From Palsa-504 sp963808615 (GTDB lineage: Bacteria > Actinomycetota > Actinomycetes > Streptosporangiales > Streptosporangiaceae), in assembly GCA_963808615.1 (NCBI GenBank), contig CAWEGV010000004.1, forward strand, positions 1 to 64,000: a stretch of DNA of 64,000 nt. Direction: 5' to 3'. Below are positions 1-7,878 of the stretch, one piece after another. How positions within the stretch are numbered: position 1 is the first letter of the stretch; each line of letters begins with the position of its first letter. The translations under genes and the position numbers were made by a program. The notes under the pieces were generated by a model. That model saw nothing but the letters and a program-made list of their open reading frames with translations, ran no database searches and was not told the DNA's origin.

Positions 1-1
1 T

Positions 2-706
2 TGGATCTTCTGCCTGGTGCGCACCGACCCGCAGGCGAAAAAGCAAGAAGGGATCTCGTTCCTGCTGATCGATATGAAGACACCTGGGATCACGGTACGC
101 CCGATCATCACGATCGAGGGCGGTCACGAGGTCAACGAGGTCTTTTTCGACGATGTCAAAGTCCCGGTCGAAAACCTGGTCGGCCAGGAGAACAAGGGCT
201 GGGATTACGCGAAATATCTGCTCGGCCGCGAACGCACCGGGATTGCGCGCGTCGGTCTGTCGAAAGAGCGGATTCGACGGATCAAGGAACTGGCGGCGCT
301 CGAACGTGACGGTGAGAGACCGCTGATCGAAGACGAGCGGTTCCGCGAAAAGCTTGCCGCGGTCGAGGTCGAGCTGAAGGCGCTCGAGATGACGCAGTTG
401 CGCGTCGTGGCAGCCGAGCGTCATCGTACCGACAACAGACCCGATCCCGCCTCCTCAATCCTCAAGATCAAGGGCTCGGAGATTCAGCAGGCGACGACAG
501 AGCTATTGATGGAGGTCGTCGGTCCGTACGCGTTGCCATACCAGCCAGAGCGTGAGGATGACGATCGCTGGAATGAGCCGCCGATCGGCCCCGAATGGGC
601 CGGACCGATCGCGCCCACTTATTTCAACTGGCGCAAAACGACGATTTACGGTGGGACCAACGAAATCCAGAAGAATATCGTGGCCAAGGCTATCCTCGGA
701 TTGTAG
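2..706 (+). CDS. Acyl-CoA dehydrogenase, C-terminal part (PimC-like, partial at window edge)
   Basis: Flavin-dependent alpha,beta-dehydrogenation of an acyl-CoA thioester. The frame is open from base 2, so the N-terminus lies outside the window. Visible parts are the end of the middle beta domain (GHEVNEVFFDDVKVP, then VGQENKGWDYAKYLLGRER) and the C-terminal helical domain ending in IYGGTNEIQKNIVAKAILG, as in family members related to the large subunit of pimeloyl-CoA dehydrogenase. The next gene on the same strand is a second, shorter acyl-CoA dehydrogenase; such large/small pairs are typical of dicarboxylate or aromatic degradation loci in Rhizobiales. Substrate is not determinable. GC and codon use are lower than in the DNA right of 5.3 kb. 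Confidence 0.88.
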   Translation, partial: WIFCLVRTDPQAKKQEGISFLLIDMKTPGITVRPIITIEGGHEVNEVFFDDVKVPVENLVGQENKGWDYAKYLLGRERTGIARVGLSKERIRRIKELAALERDGERPLIEDERFREKLAAVEVELKALEMTQLRVVAAERHRTDNRPDPASSILKIKGSEIQQATTELLMEVVGPYALPYQPEREDDDRWNEPPIGPEWAGPIAPTYFNWRKTTIYGGTNEIQKNIVAKAILGL

Positions 707-735
707 GGTGAGTGATTGAAATGGCCTTACGGTTG

Positions 736-825
736 TGTCATGGCCGGGCTCGTCCCGGCCATCCACGCTCCGGCAGGCATCTCGGGCTTCCGTGGATGCC
801 CGGCATCAGGCCGGGCATGGCGATG
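736..825. repeat. Rhizobiales palindromic intergenic repeat
   Basis: Two half-elements face each other between the acyl-CoA dehydrogenase genes: CATGGCCGGGCTCGTCCCGG followed by CCATCCACG at 739-767, and GTGGATGCCCGGCATCAGG followed by CCGGGCATGG at 792-820. The outer arms are complementary and each half is itself a hairpin. I recognise this pattern as the abundant intergenic palindrome of Bradyrhizobium/Rhodopseudomonas-type genomes, often mis-translated as peptides such as MAGTSPAMT. It supports an alphaproteobacterial origin of the left end. Confidence 0.75.
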
Positions 826-852
826 TCGTAATGGCCGAGCGGGGCAGGAATC

Positions 853-2004
853 ATGGATTTTGATCTGAGCGAAGAGCAGCGGTTGTTGAAGGAAAGCCTC
901 GACCGGCTGATCGCCGATCGCTACGCCTTTGAGCAACGTAAGACCTATGCGCAAGGCGTCGAGGGCTGGAGCCGCGAGCTGTGGCGTCAATATGCCGAGT
1001 TGGGGCTGCTCGGGCTGCCTTTCTCGGAAGCTGAGGGCGGCTCGGGTGGCGGCCCGGTTGAAACGATGCTGGTCATGGAGGCGTTTGGCCGCGGATTGGT
1101 GCTCGAACCCTTTTTCGCGACCGTCGTGCTCGGCGGCGGCTTTCTGCGCCACGGCGGCAATGCCGAGTTACGCCGCGAGCTCGTTCCCAAAATCGCGGAT
1201 GGCAGCGTGACCCTGGCGTTGGGTCAGACCGAACGGCATTCGCGCTGGAACCTTGCCGATGTTTCGACCACAGCCCGCCGCGATGGCGCCACATGGGTGC
1301 TCGACGGTGAAAAGGGTGTGGTGCTGCATGGCGACAGCGCCAACAAGCTGATCGTGACAGCACGGGTGGGCGGCGGGCAGCGCGATCGCGAGGGGATCGG
1401 CGTGTTTCTGGTCGACGCTGCAGCCCCGGGTGTCTCACGCCGCGGATACCCGACCCAGGACGGACTTCGTGCGGCAGAGGTAACACTCGCCGGGGTGCGG
1501 GTCGGGCCCGATGCCGTGCTTGGGGAGCCGGGCGCCGGGCTGCCGCTTGTCGAGCGGGTCGTCGACGAGGGAATCGCGGCGCTTTGCGCCGAGGCGGTCG
1601 GAGCGATGGCGGCCATGCACGAGCTGACGGTCGAATATTTGAAGACCCGCCGCCAGTTCGGCCGCGAGATCGGCAGCTTTCAGGTGCTGCAGCACCGCGC
1701 CGTCGACATGCTGATGGCCTTGGAGCAAGCCCGCAGCATGGCGATGTATGCGACGATGATGGCGGCGGAGGAGAACGCCACCGAGCGCCGCGATGCCATA
1801 TCGGCCGCCAAGGTGCAAATCGGACGATCAGGCCGATTTATCGGACAGCAGGCGATCCAGCTGCACGGCGGCATCGGCATGACGATGGAGTACAAAGTCG
1901 GCCACTACTTCAAGCGCGTGACAATGATCGATACGATCTTTGGCGACGCCGATTATCATCTGCGAGCGCTGGCCCGCCGCGGTGGATCGCCGATCGCCAC
2001 ATGA
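853..2004 (+). CDS. Acyl-CoA dehydrogenase family protein (PimD-like small subunit)
   Basis: 383 residues, the usual length of an acyl-CoA dehydrogenase. N-terminal helical domain starts MDFDLSEEQRLLKESLDRL; the middle domain carries the flavin-contacting stretch LALGQTERHSRWNLADVST (about 122-140); the C-terminal domain has KTRRQFGREIGSFQVLQHR (about 265-283) and QAIQLHGGIGMTMEYKVGHYF (about 333-353). It most resembles small-subunit partners of paired dehydrogenases such as PimD and probably forms a heteromer with the upstream gene. The pair is separated by 146 bp holding a palindromic repeat. Substrate (pimeloyl-CoA or another dicarboxylyl-CoA) is inferred from family resemblance only. Confidence 0.87.
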   Translation: MDFDLSEEQRLLKESLDRLIADRYAFEQRKTYAQGVEGWSRELWRQYAELGLLGLPFSEAEGGSGGGPVETMLVMEAFGRGLVLEPFFATVVLGGGFLRHGGNAELRRELVPKIADGSVTLALGQTERHSRWNLADVSTTARRDGATWVLDGEKGVVLHGDSANKLIVTARVGGGQRDREGIGVFLVDAAAPGVSRRGYPTQDGLRAAEVTLAGVRVGPDAVLGEPGAGLPLVERVVDEGIAALCAEAVGAMAAMHELTVEYLKTRRQFGREIGSFQVLQHRAVDMLMALEQARSMAMYATMMAAEENATERRDAISAAKVQIGRSGRFIGQQAIQLHGGIGMTMEYKVGHYFKRVTMIDTIFGDADYHLRALARRGGSPIAT

Positions 2005-2053
2005 GCCGGTTCGAAGGTCATCGACCGGTGTGATCGCTCGCGATGCGCCACCA

Positions 2054-2751
2054 ATGATTGTGACCTGTCCTACCTGTGACACCCGTTACCGCGTCCAAGA
2101 TCAGGAATTTGCGGGTTCGACCGGACGCACTGTTCGGTGCGCCAATTGCGGTCATGTCTGGTACGAGCCGGCTCGGCCGCCCGGCGAAAATCTGCTGCTG
2201 GCATGGCCGATCAAGGAACTCTAGCCGACCAGGAGGGGGCCGCTGCTCGACCAGTCAGACGAGCCGTAGCGGAAGAGATCCCGCGGCTCGATATCTCGCC
2301 GCGTACCCCGCCTGCGTCGTCGCGCGCACGATCCCGCGTCTCGGGGGTCGTAGTCATCGGGGCGCTGCTCGCGGCAATAATCATTAGCGGCGTGTTTATC
2401 GATCGCCACTTCACGTCGGATCGGCCGCCCCCGGCGGCGGCTCCCCATACCGCGGCGGCTGCACCGGCCCCCGCGACCGGGATTGGCCTCGTGATACGAA
2501 AAATCACACCGGCGCGCACCCCCGACGGGCTGGTTGTCGATGGTGAGATCGTTAATCCCGGCAGTGTGCCGCGCGATGTTCCGCGGCTGCGCGTCGCACT
2601 GCAGGATTCAGCCGAAAAAGAGCTGCAGTTCAAAACCGTCGATCCGCCAAAGCCGCGGCTGGAGCCGGGCGAAGTCGTCCATTTTGAAACGCCGTTCACC
2701 AATCCGCCCGATGCTGCAACCGGGGTCGTGGTAACGTTCGCCTCGTCGTGA
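2054..2751 (+). pseudogene. MJ0042-type zinc-ribbon membrane protein, frame-disrupted
   Basis: The N-terminal reading (ATG at 2054) gives a classic MJ0042 zinc ribbon, MIVTCPTCDTRYRV then RTVRCANCGHVWYEP, and stops at 2224. The expected remainder continues one frame over (open 2137-2751): a linker, one transmembrane segment (SGVVVIGALLAAIIISGVF) and a periplasmic DUF3426-like domain (LVVDGEIVNPGS, LRVALQDSAEKEL). In related proteins these are one polypeptide, so a single-base shift has occurred between about 2190 and 2224. Either the gene is mutated or the read sequence has an error. An alternative is two overlapping genes, the second starting at ATG 2203. Confidence 0.7.
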
Positions 2752-2773
2752 CGACCCATGATTGGGGTAGGCG

Positions 2774-3904
2774 ATGGCCGAACCAGGTTCCCAACAGCGC
2801 TATACCGCAAACCTTCAAGGCGAACTCGATAGCGCCGAACTCTATAAGACGTTATCCGAGACCGAAAAGAACCCGCAGCTGTCGCAGGTCTACAGTCGCC
2901 TCGCGGCGGTCGAGTCGGCACATGCGGAATTTTGGAAGAAACAGATCGCAGCTTTGGGGCAGCGTGTACCAAAATTGCGCCCTGGGTTTCGTACCCGGGC
3001 TCTCGCTTGGCTCGCACGCCGATTTGGGCCGGCCTTTGTGTTGCCGACGGTCAACACCCTCGAGCACCTGGATAGCGGCTCCTATTCCGCGCAACCCGAG
3101 GCGGTAGCGGGCGGGTTGCCGGCAGCGGAGCGCTCGCACGCGCGGATCATCGAGGCGCTCGCTGCACCCTCGCCGACCGCGTTCACCGGCGCCACTCTAG
3201 CGCGGCTCGAAGGCCGCCACCGCGGGCTCGGCGGCAATGCGTTGCGTGCCGCCGTGCTCGGTGCCAATGACGGGCTCGTCTCCAATCTCAGTCTCGTCAT
3301 GGGGGTGGCGGGTGCGGATTTGGCACCGCATGCCATACTCGTCACCGGGATCGCCGGTCTGCTCGCCGGCTCGTGTTCGATGGCGCTCGGCGAGTGGCTG
3401 TCGGTCAATACCGCGCGCGAGTCGGCGCAACGCCAGATCGATACCGAAGCCGACGAATTGGAGCAGGTCCCAGAAGAAGAAGAGGAGGAGCTGGCGTTGA
3501 TCTACCAGGCTAAAGGCTTACCGGAAGAGCTTGCGAAGACTTTGGCCAAGCAGCTGATTGCCAACAAAAAGACAGCCCTCGACACGCTGGTCCGCGAGGA
3601 GTTGGGGATCGACCCCGACGAGCTCGGCGGGTCGGCTTGGGCTGCTGCAAGCACTTCCTTTATGCTTTTTGCCGTCGGCGCGATTTTTCCGGTGGCGCCC
3701 TATTTTAGGCTCGGCGGAATGTTGGCGGTGGCGGCGAGCCTCGTCGCGAGCAGTGTCGCCTTGTTCCTGATCGGGGCTGGTACGTCGCTGTTCACCGGCC
3801 GCAGTGTTTGGTTTTCGGGAATGCGTCAGCTGGTCGTCGGCCTCGCCGCGGCCGGCATCACGTTCGGCGTCGGCCGGCTGATTGGCGTCGCCGTGGCCGG
3901 ATAG
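2774..3904 (+). CDS. mbfA: Membrane-bound ferritin / VIT1-family iron transporter (MbfA-like)
   Basis: 376 residues in two parts. Residues 1-150 form a ferritin-like (erythrin-vacuolar iron transport) domain with helix-borne acidic residues: YTANLQGELDSAELYKTLSE and RLAAVESAHAEFW. From about 155 to the end is a VIT1/CCC1 domain with several membrane segments (LGANDGLVSNLSLVMGVAGA; ITGIAGLLAGSCSMALGEWLSV; three more hydrophobic helices) and a cytosolic acidic loop with EEEEEEL. In Bradyrhizobium and Agrobacterium, MbfA exports iron and protects against iron and peroxide stress, and is repressed by Irr. I did not identify a convincing ICE box upstream. Confidence 0.83.
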   Translation: MAEPGSQQRYTANLQGELDSAELYKTLSETEKNPQLSQVYSRLAAVESAHAEFWKKQIAALGQRVPKLRPGFRTRALAWLARRFGPAFVLPTVNTLEHLDSGSYSAQPEAVAGGLPAAERSHARIIEALAAPSPTAFTGATLARLEGRHRGLGGNALRAAVLGANDGLVSNLSLVMGVAGADLAPHAILVTGIAGLLAGSCSMALGEWLSVNTARESAQRQIDTEADELEQVPEEEEEELALIYQAKGLPEELAKTLAKQLIANKKTALDTLVREELGIDPDELGGSAWAAASTSFMLFAVGAIFPVAPYFRLGGMLAVAASLVASSVALFLIGAGTSLFTGRSVWFSGMRQLVVGLAAAGITFGVGRLIGVAVAG

Positions 3905-3934
3905 CCAGCGATTGCCCTCCGCCGGCGCGCCGGC

Positions 3935-4621
3935 CTAGCGGCCGCGGGTCAGAAGCCTGGTACGGGCAAGAAACTCGGCGCGGGCGAGCTGCTGTTCGAG
4001 GGCGAGGCGGTCGCTAACCTTGAGCGGATGGTGCGCGCCGGTTAACCGCACCCAGCCATTCCCGTCGAACAGCAACAGATTGCCGAGCCCACTCTCGTCG
4101 AGAGTCCAGTTACGCACCGGCCCGGTGTCGATATGGATGAAGTTCGAATGAGGATACCAGCCGACACCGCCACGGTGCATTGCGCGGGCGGCGTCCATCG
4201 CTTGGGCAAGCTTTGAGCCGAGAGAAATGTCGAGCGCCCGAGCATAGATGTGCTGGCTGTTCTCGGCGACGCCGAACATCGTACGCGCCAGCATCGCATT
4301 GGTGGCAGGGGTGCGATAAGCCGACAGGATCGTCGCCTTGCGCTCGCCGACCGCATCGAGAACGTTGGCGAGGAAATCGAAGACGCCGACATCCATCTGC
4401 GCGACCGCGCCGCAGTGAAAGTCTCTGAGAAAGACGCAAAGCTCCTTGACCGCCTGCTCGATCGGACCATTGTTGTCGCGATAGGCGCCATCAAAGGTTT
4501 CACCAGTATGGGCGTTGACCAGTCGCAACCGGCGCAATGTCGGCGGCCGCGGCACCGCCCGTGCGGTCAGCGGCCATGCGGCGCTACCCGCGATGATCGA
4601 GAGAGCCTGACGTCTGTTCAT
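3935..4621 (-). CDS. DUF882 / YcbK-type M15 peptidase, Tat-like signal
   Basis: 228 residues. The start MNRRQALSIIAGSAAWPLTARA is a signal sequence with paired arginines. The body shows the DUF882 (peptidase M15A-like) pattern: ILSAYRTPATNAML, then SQHIYARALDIS and HIDTGPVRNW, which supply the zinc-binding His/Asp/His residues. Relatives (YcbK/MepK type) cleave peptidoglycan cross-links in the periplasm. The gene stands alone between the mbfA-like gene, with which it converges, and the divergent truncated gene at 4730. Confidence 0.82.
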   Translation of the reverse strand: MNRRQALSIIAGSAAWPLTARAVPRPPTLRRLRLVNAHTGETFDGAYRDNNGPIEQAVKELCVFLRDFHCGAVAQMDVGVFDFLANVLDAVGERKATILSAYRTPATNAMLARTMFGVAENSQHIYARALDISLGSKLAQAMDAARAMHRGGVGWYPHSNFIHIDTGPVRNWTLDESGLGNLLLFDGNGWVRLTGAHHPLKVSDRLALEQQLARAEFLARTRLLTRGR

Positions 4622-4729
4622 TAGCGAACCTATTTATGCGTGGTCGTACGATCTGCTGGCGGTCACCAACGCTGCCTATGCTGATGACATCGGTGGACTG
4701 TAAAATCTAAGACGCGGAGGCGGGCCAAT

Positions 4730-5285
4730 ATGCTTACGCCGTGCTATTCGTCATATGACGACGCGCTCGACGCGATGACACCTTACGGGATCGCGCTTGA
4801 AAACGGCAACACCAACCATGCGCCGATGGTTGCCGAGGCGCTATGCGCGCTGGGACGCCCCGAGATGGTGATGCCTTGGCTCGCACGCTATCGCGACCGA
4901 ATGCGGCCGCGTTCGCCGGCGGGTAAGCCAATTCGCAGCGACGATTGGCGCGACGCGCTCGGGCACCGTGAGCGCTTTACCGACTGGGCTCTGTTCTTTC
5001 GGAACGAGATCGAGCAAGCCGCTTGGCCAACCGTACTCGATCACTGGGTCGAACGGCTCGCTCCTGGATTTTGCGCTGCCGCGACGCATGGCGTGATCCG
5101 CGTTGGGCATGCGGTGCGTGGGCTTGCCGAAGCCGAGACGCCGAACCGATGCCGCGAGCTGGCCGACGCGCTCGCGAGCTGGGCAGCGACCTGGCAGCGA
5201 TTGCCGGAAGACAACCGCCGGCTGCCGGAAACCCTGGCGCTGCGCGAAGCGATCATGCGTGTCCCGACCGTTCCGCCCGACCATC
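4730..5285 (+). pseudogene. Questin oxidase-like (DUF4243) gene, 3' end lost at sequence join
   Basis: The start ATG at 4730 follows a ribosome site GGAGG. The first roughly 185 residues match the DUF4243/questin-oxidase-like family: NTNHAPMVAEALCALGRPE, FTDWALFFRNEIEQAAW and GFCAAATHGVIRVGHAVRGL. Family members are normally about 350 residues. Around base 5,280-5,290 the homology ends and the frame runs on into unrelated actinobacterial sequence read out of frame, to a stop at 5641. The truncation coincides with a sharp change in GC content and in gene taxonomy, so it probably reflects an artificial join rather than gene decay. Confidence 0.72.
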
Positions 5286-5295
5286 TGGTCTCAGC
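5275..5295. other. Junction between alphaproteobacterial and actinobacterial DNA
   Basis: Left of here every gene is Rhizobiales-like; right of here every gene is actinomycete-like with near 70 percent GC and long antisense frames. Both flanking genes are truncated exactly here and in different frames. There is no tRNA, integrase, transposase, target duplication or terminal repeat. The exact base cannot be fixed without homologues; the peptide WSQQRFARRREKQ of the right-hand gene begins at about 5286. Confidence 0.7.
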
Positions 5296-5597
5296 AGCGC
5301 TTCGCCCGGCGCCGGGAGAAGCAGGCCGCGATCGCGCTGCGGGCGGCCGCCGATGCGGCGGCCGGAGTGTTCGGCCGGTACGGGGCGGACGGCCTGGACG
5401 CGGTGGTCCTGGGCGGGGACAAGCGGGCCGTCACGGTGCTCCGCGGCGACGCCCGGCTGGGGCCGTACCTGGACCGCGCCACCGAACGGTTCCTCACCGT
5501 TCCCGATCCGCGCCTGGCTGTGCTCAGGGACATCCCCTCGGCCTACCTTGCCATCCGCATCCGCCTGACCGAGCCGGATTGCGATGGCCGGGAGTGA
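5286..5597 (+). pseudogene. acVLRF1 (Vms1/Ankzf1-like peptidyl-tRNA hydrolase), 5' end missing
   Basis: Only the last roughly 103 residues are present, beginning WSQQRFARRREKQAAIALR and continuing with AGVFGRYGADGLDAVVLGG and a C-terminal VPDPRLAVL. This matches the C-terminal half of the actinobacterial VLRF1 family, which releases stalled peptidyl-tRNA in ribosome rescue; the Gln-rich SQQR loop is the presumed hydrolytic region. The N-terminal half and start codon are replaced by the alphaproteobacterial fragment. In the source genome the gene is presumably intact. Family assignment comes from motif memory and is moderately secure. Confidence 0.6.
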
Positions 5598-5701
5598 GCC
5601 GGTCACGTACACTGGAGGGCGTGCTGCTGATAACGGGCTAGGGACACCTTCCGGGGGAGAAGTCTGTCCGTTTTCCGTCCGTTCCGCAGGAGCAGCTGAC
5701 C

Positions 5702-7300
5702 ATGATCACCGCAAGCGACATCGAACTACGGGCTGGCGCGCGGCTGCTGCTTGAAAGCGCGTCGTTCCAGGTCGCCGCCGGGGACCGGATCGGCCTGGTG
5801 GGCCGGAACGGGGCAGGCAAGACCACGCTGGCCAAGGTGCTGGCCGGCCAGGCCCAGCCCGCCGCAGGCCAGGTACGCCGGTCCGGCACGGTCGGGTACC
5901 TGCCGCAGGATCCGCGCACCGGCGACCTGGACACGCTGGCCATCGATCGGGTGCTGTCGGCCCGCGGGCTCGATCAGCTGCGGGCCGACCTGCGCTCCGC
6001 GGAGGCGCAGATGGCCGATCCGGATTCCGGTGCCGCGGCCGAGGCCATCGGAAGGTACGGCAGGCTCGAGGAACGGCTGGCCGTACTCGGCGGGTACGCG
6101 GCGGAGTCGCAGGCCGCCTCGATCACTGCCAGTCTGGGCCTGCCCGGCCGGGTGCTCCACCAGCCGCTGCATACCCTGTCCGGCGGCCAGCGGCGGCGGA
6201 TAGAGCTGGCCAGGATCTTGTTCTCAGATTCCGAGACCATGCTGCTGGACGAGCCGACCAACCACCTGGATGCCGACTCGGTGACCTGGCTCCGCGACCG
6301 CCTCAGGAGCTACCGCGGCGGCTTGGTGGTGATCAGCCATGATGCGGCGCTGCTCGCCGACGTGGTGAACAAGGTCTTCTATCTCGACGCCCAACGAGCC
6401 TGCCTGGACACCTATAACCTGGGCTGGCGGGCCTACCTGCAACAGCGCGAGACCGACGAGCGACGGCGCAGGCGCGAGCGGGTCAACGCGAGCCGGCAGG
6501 CGGGCGCCCTGATGGCGCAGGCGGACAAGATGCGGGCCAAGGCGACCAAGGCCAGGGCGGCGCAGAACATGCAGCGCCGGGCCGAGCGGATGCTGGCGGC
6601 CCTCGATGCGGAGCGCACCGCGGACAAGGTGGCCAGGGTCCACTTCACGAACCCCCCGCCGTGCGGCCGCACCCCGCTGGCCGCTACCGGCCTGTCCAAG
6701 TGGTACGGGTCGACGGAGGTGTTCTCCGGAGTCGACATGGCCGTTGACCGGGGAAGCCGGGTCGTGGTGCTCGGACTCAACGGCGCGGGAAAGACGACCC
6801 TGCTCCGGCTGCTGGCCGGACTGGAAAGTCCGGATACAGGAAAAGTCATCGCAGGACACGGCCTCAGCCTCGGATATTACGCCCAGGAGCACGAAACACT
6901 GGAAACGGACAGAAGTGTCCTGGCGCACATGCGTAGCGCGGCACCTGACCTTACCGAATCGCAGCAGCGCAAGGTTCTCGGGTCATTCCTGTTCTCCGGC
7001 GATGACGTGGGAAAACCCGCTGGCGTGCTTTCCGGCGGCGAGAAGACAAGGCTGGCGCTGGCCCTTCTTGTCGTATCCGGCGCCAACGTGCTGCTGCTCG
7101 ACGAGCCGACCAACAACCTCGATCCTGCCAGCAGGGAGCAGGTTCTCGGCGCGCTGAGAAGCTTTCGCGGCGCGATAGTGCTTGTGACGCATGATGAAGG
7201 TGCGGTGCAGGCGCTTGGCCCAGAACGCGTTATCGTCCTGCCCGACGGCGTGGAAGACGCCTGGAACGAGGATTTCGCGGACCTCGTCGCACTTGCGTAA
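5702..7300 (+). CDS. ABC-F family ATPase
   Basis: 532 residues with two ATP-binding cassettes in tandem and no membrane segments, the ABC-F layout of proteins that act on the ribosomal E site or protect against antibiotics. Cassette 1: Walker A GRNGAGKTT (about 34-42), signature LSGGQRRRIELARIL, Walker B MLLLDEPTNHLD. A charged linker rich in Arg/Lys (about 255-305) precedes cassette 2: LNGAGKTT, LSGGEKTRLALALL, LLLDEPTNNLD. The start ATG follows GCAGGAGCAGCTGACC. The small HTH gene downstream is the usual actinobacterial neighbour. The specific role (translation factor or resistance) cannot be told. Confidence 0.9.
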   Translation: MITASDIELRAGARLLLESASFQVAAGDRIGLVGRNGAGKTTLAKVLAGQAQPAAGQVRRSGTVGYLPQDPRTGDLDTLAIDRVLSARGLDQLRADLRSAEAQMADPDSGAAAEAIGRYGRLEERLAVLGGYAAESQAASITASLGLPGRVLHQPLHTLSGGQRRRIELARILFSDSETMLLDEPTNHLDADSVTWLRDRLRSYRGGLVVISHDAALLADVVNKVFYLDAQRACLDTYNLGWRAYLQQRETDERRRRRERVNASRQAGALMAQADKMRAKATKARAAQNMQRRAERMLAALDAERTADKVARVHFTNPPPCGRTPLAATGLSKWYGSTEVFSGVDMAVDRGSRVVVLGLNGAGKTTLLRLLAGLESPDTGKVIAGHGLSLGYYAQEHETLETDRSVLAHMRSAAPDLTESQQRKVLGSFLFSGDDVGKPAGVLSGGEKTRLALALLVVSGANVLLLDEPTNNLDPASREQVLGALRSFRGAIVLVTHDEGAVQALGPERVIVLPDGVEDAWNEDFADLVALA

Positions 7301-7465
7301 GCACGTTCATCTGCTTTGTGCGCCCAAAAGGTCGCGATTCTGTTATCGCCGGGTGAAAATCCATGCTCATTTGGAGTCATCTGGGTGGTCAACCCGTCGG
7401 CCATGGCTGATCATTGCGGTGGAACTGTGTAACTCACTGGTGACTTCAGCCAACAGGAGGTGCAT

Positions 7466-7690
7466 GTGGCCGAGACCCTCAAGAAGGGCACCCGGGTGAC
7501 CGGGGTTGATCGCAGCAAGCTGGCGACGCAGCTCGGCAAGAGGTATAACTCCGGGGAAAGCATTCGTTCCCTGGCCGCCTCGACCGGGCGATCGTACGGC
7601 TTCGTCCACCGGATTCTCACCGAGACCGGCGTGACGCTGCGCGGGCGCGGTGGCGCGACCCGCAGAAGGAAGGTCAAGGTAAAGCACTAG
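7466..7690 (+). CDS. Small helix-turn-helix protein
   Basis: 74 residues; GTG at 7466 is chosen because AGGAGG at 7455-7460 is five bases upstream, whereas a GTG at 7460 overlaps it. The protein starts (V)AETLKKGTRVTGVDRSKLA; the core IRSLAASTGRSYGFVHRIL (about 36-54) reads as a helix-turn-helix, followed by a basic tail GRGGATRRRKVKVKH. Short HTH proteins of this pattern are widespread in actinomycetes next to ABC-F genes. It probably binds DNA; its target is unknown to me. Confidence 0.82.
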   Translation: MAETLKKGTRVTGVDRSKLATQLGKRYNSGESIRSLAASTGRSYGFVHRILTETGVTLRGRGGATRRRKVKVKH

Positions 7691-7878
7691 CGACCACGCC
7701 AGGTGGCGCCGGCCCGGACCATGGAACCGCGGAGCCTTATGCCGTTCCATCTGCCGGGACCCCGCCCGGAAGCCACCCGGACAGCTGCTCGGAAATCTGC
7801 CAGGGAGTTCGCTGCTAGCTGATCGCTGTCCCGCCCCGTACGGGAACGAATTGCCACCCTCGGGAGGTTTCTCTGGTC

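Noticed and set aside
503..766. Short minus-strand frame beginning MDGRDEPGHD
   Set aside because: This is the well-known spurious translation of the Rhizobiales palindromic repeat.
1..5285. Left fragment as a natural horizontal transfer island
   Set aside because: Both border genes are cut without any integration feature, and the region holds ordinary chromosomal alphaproteobacterial genes plus its own repeat; a chimera is simpler. Not excluded.
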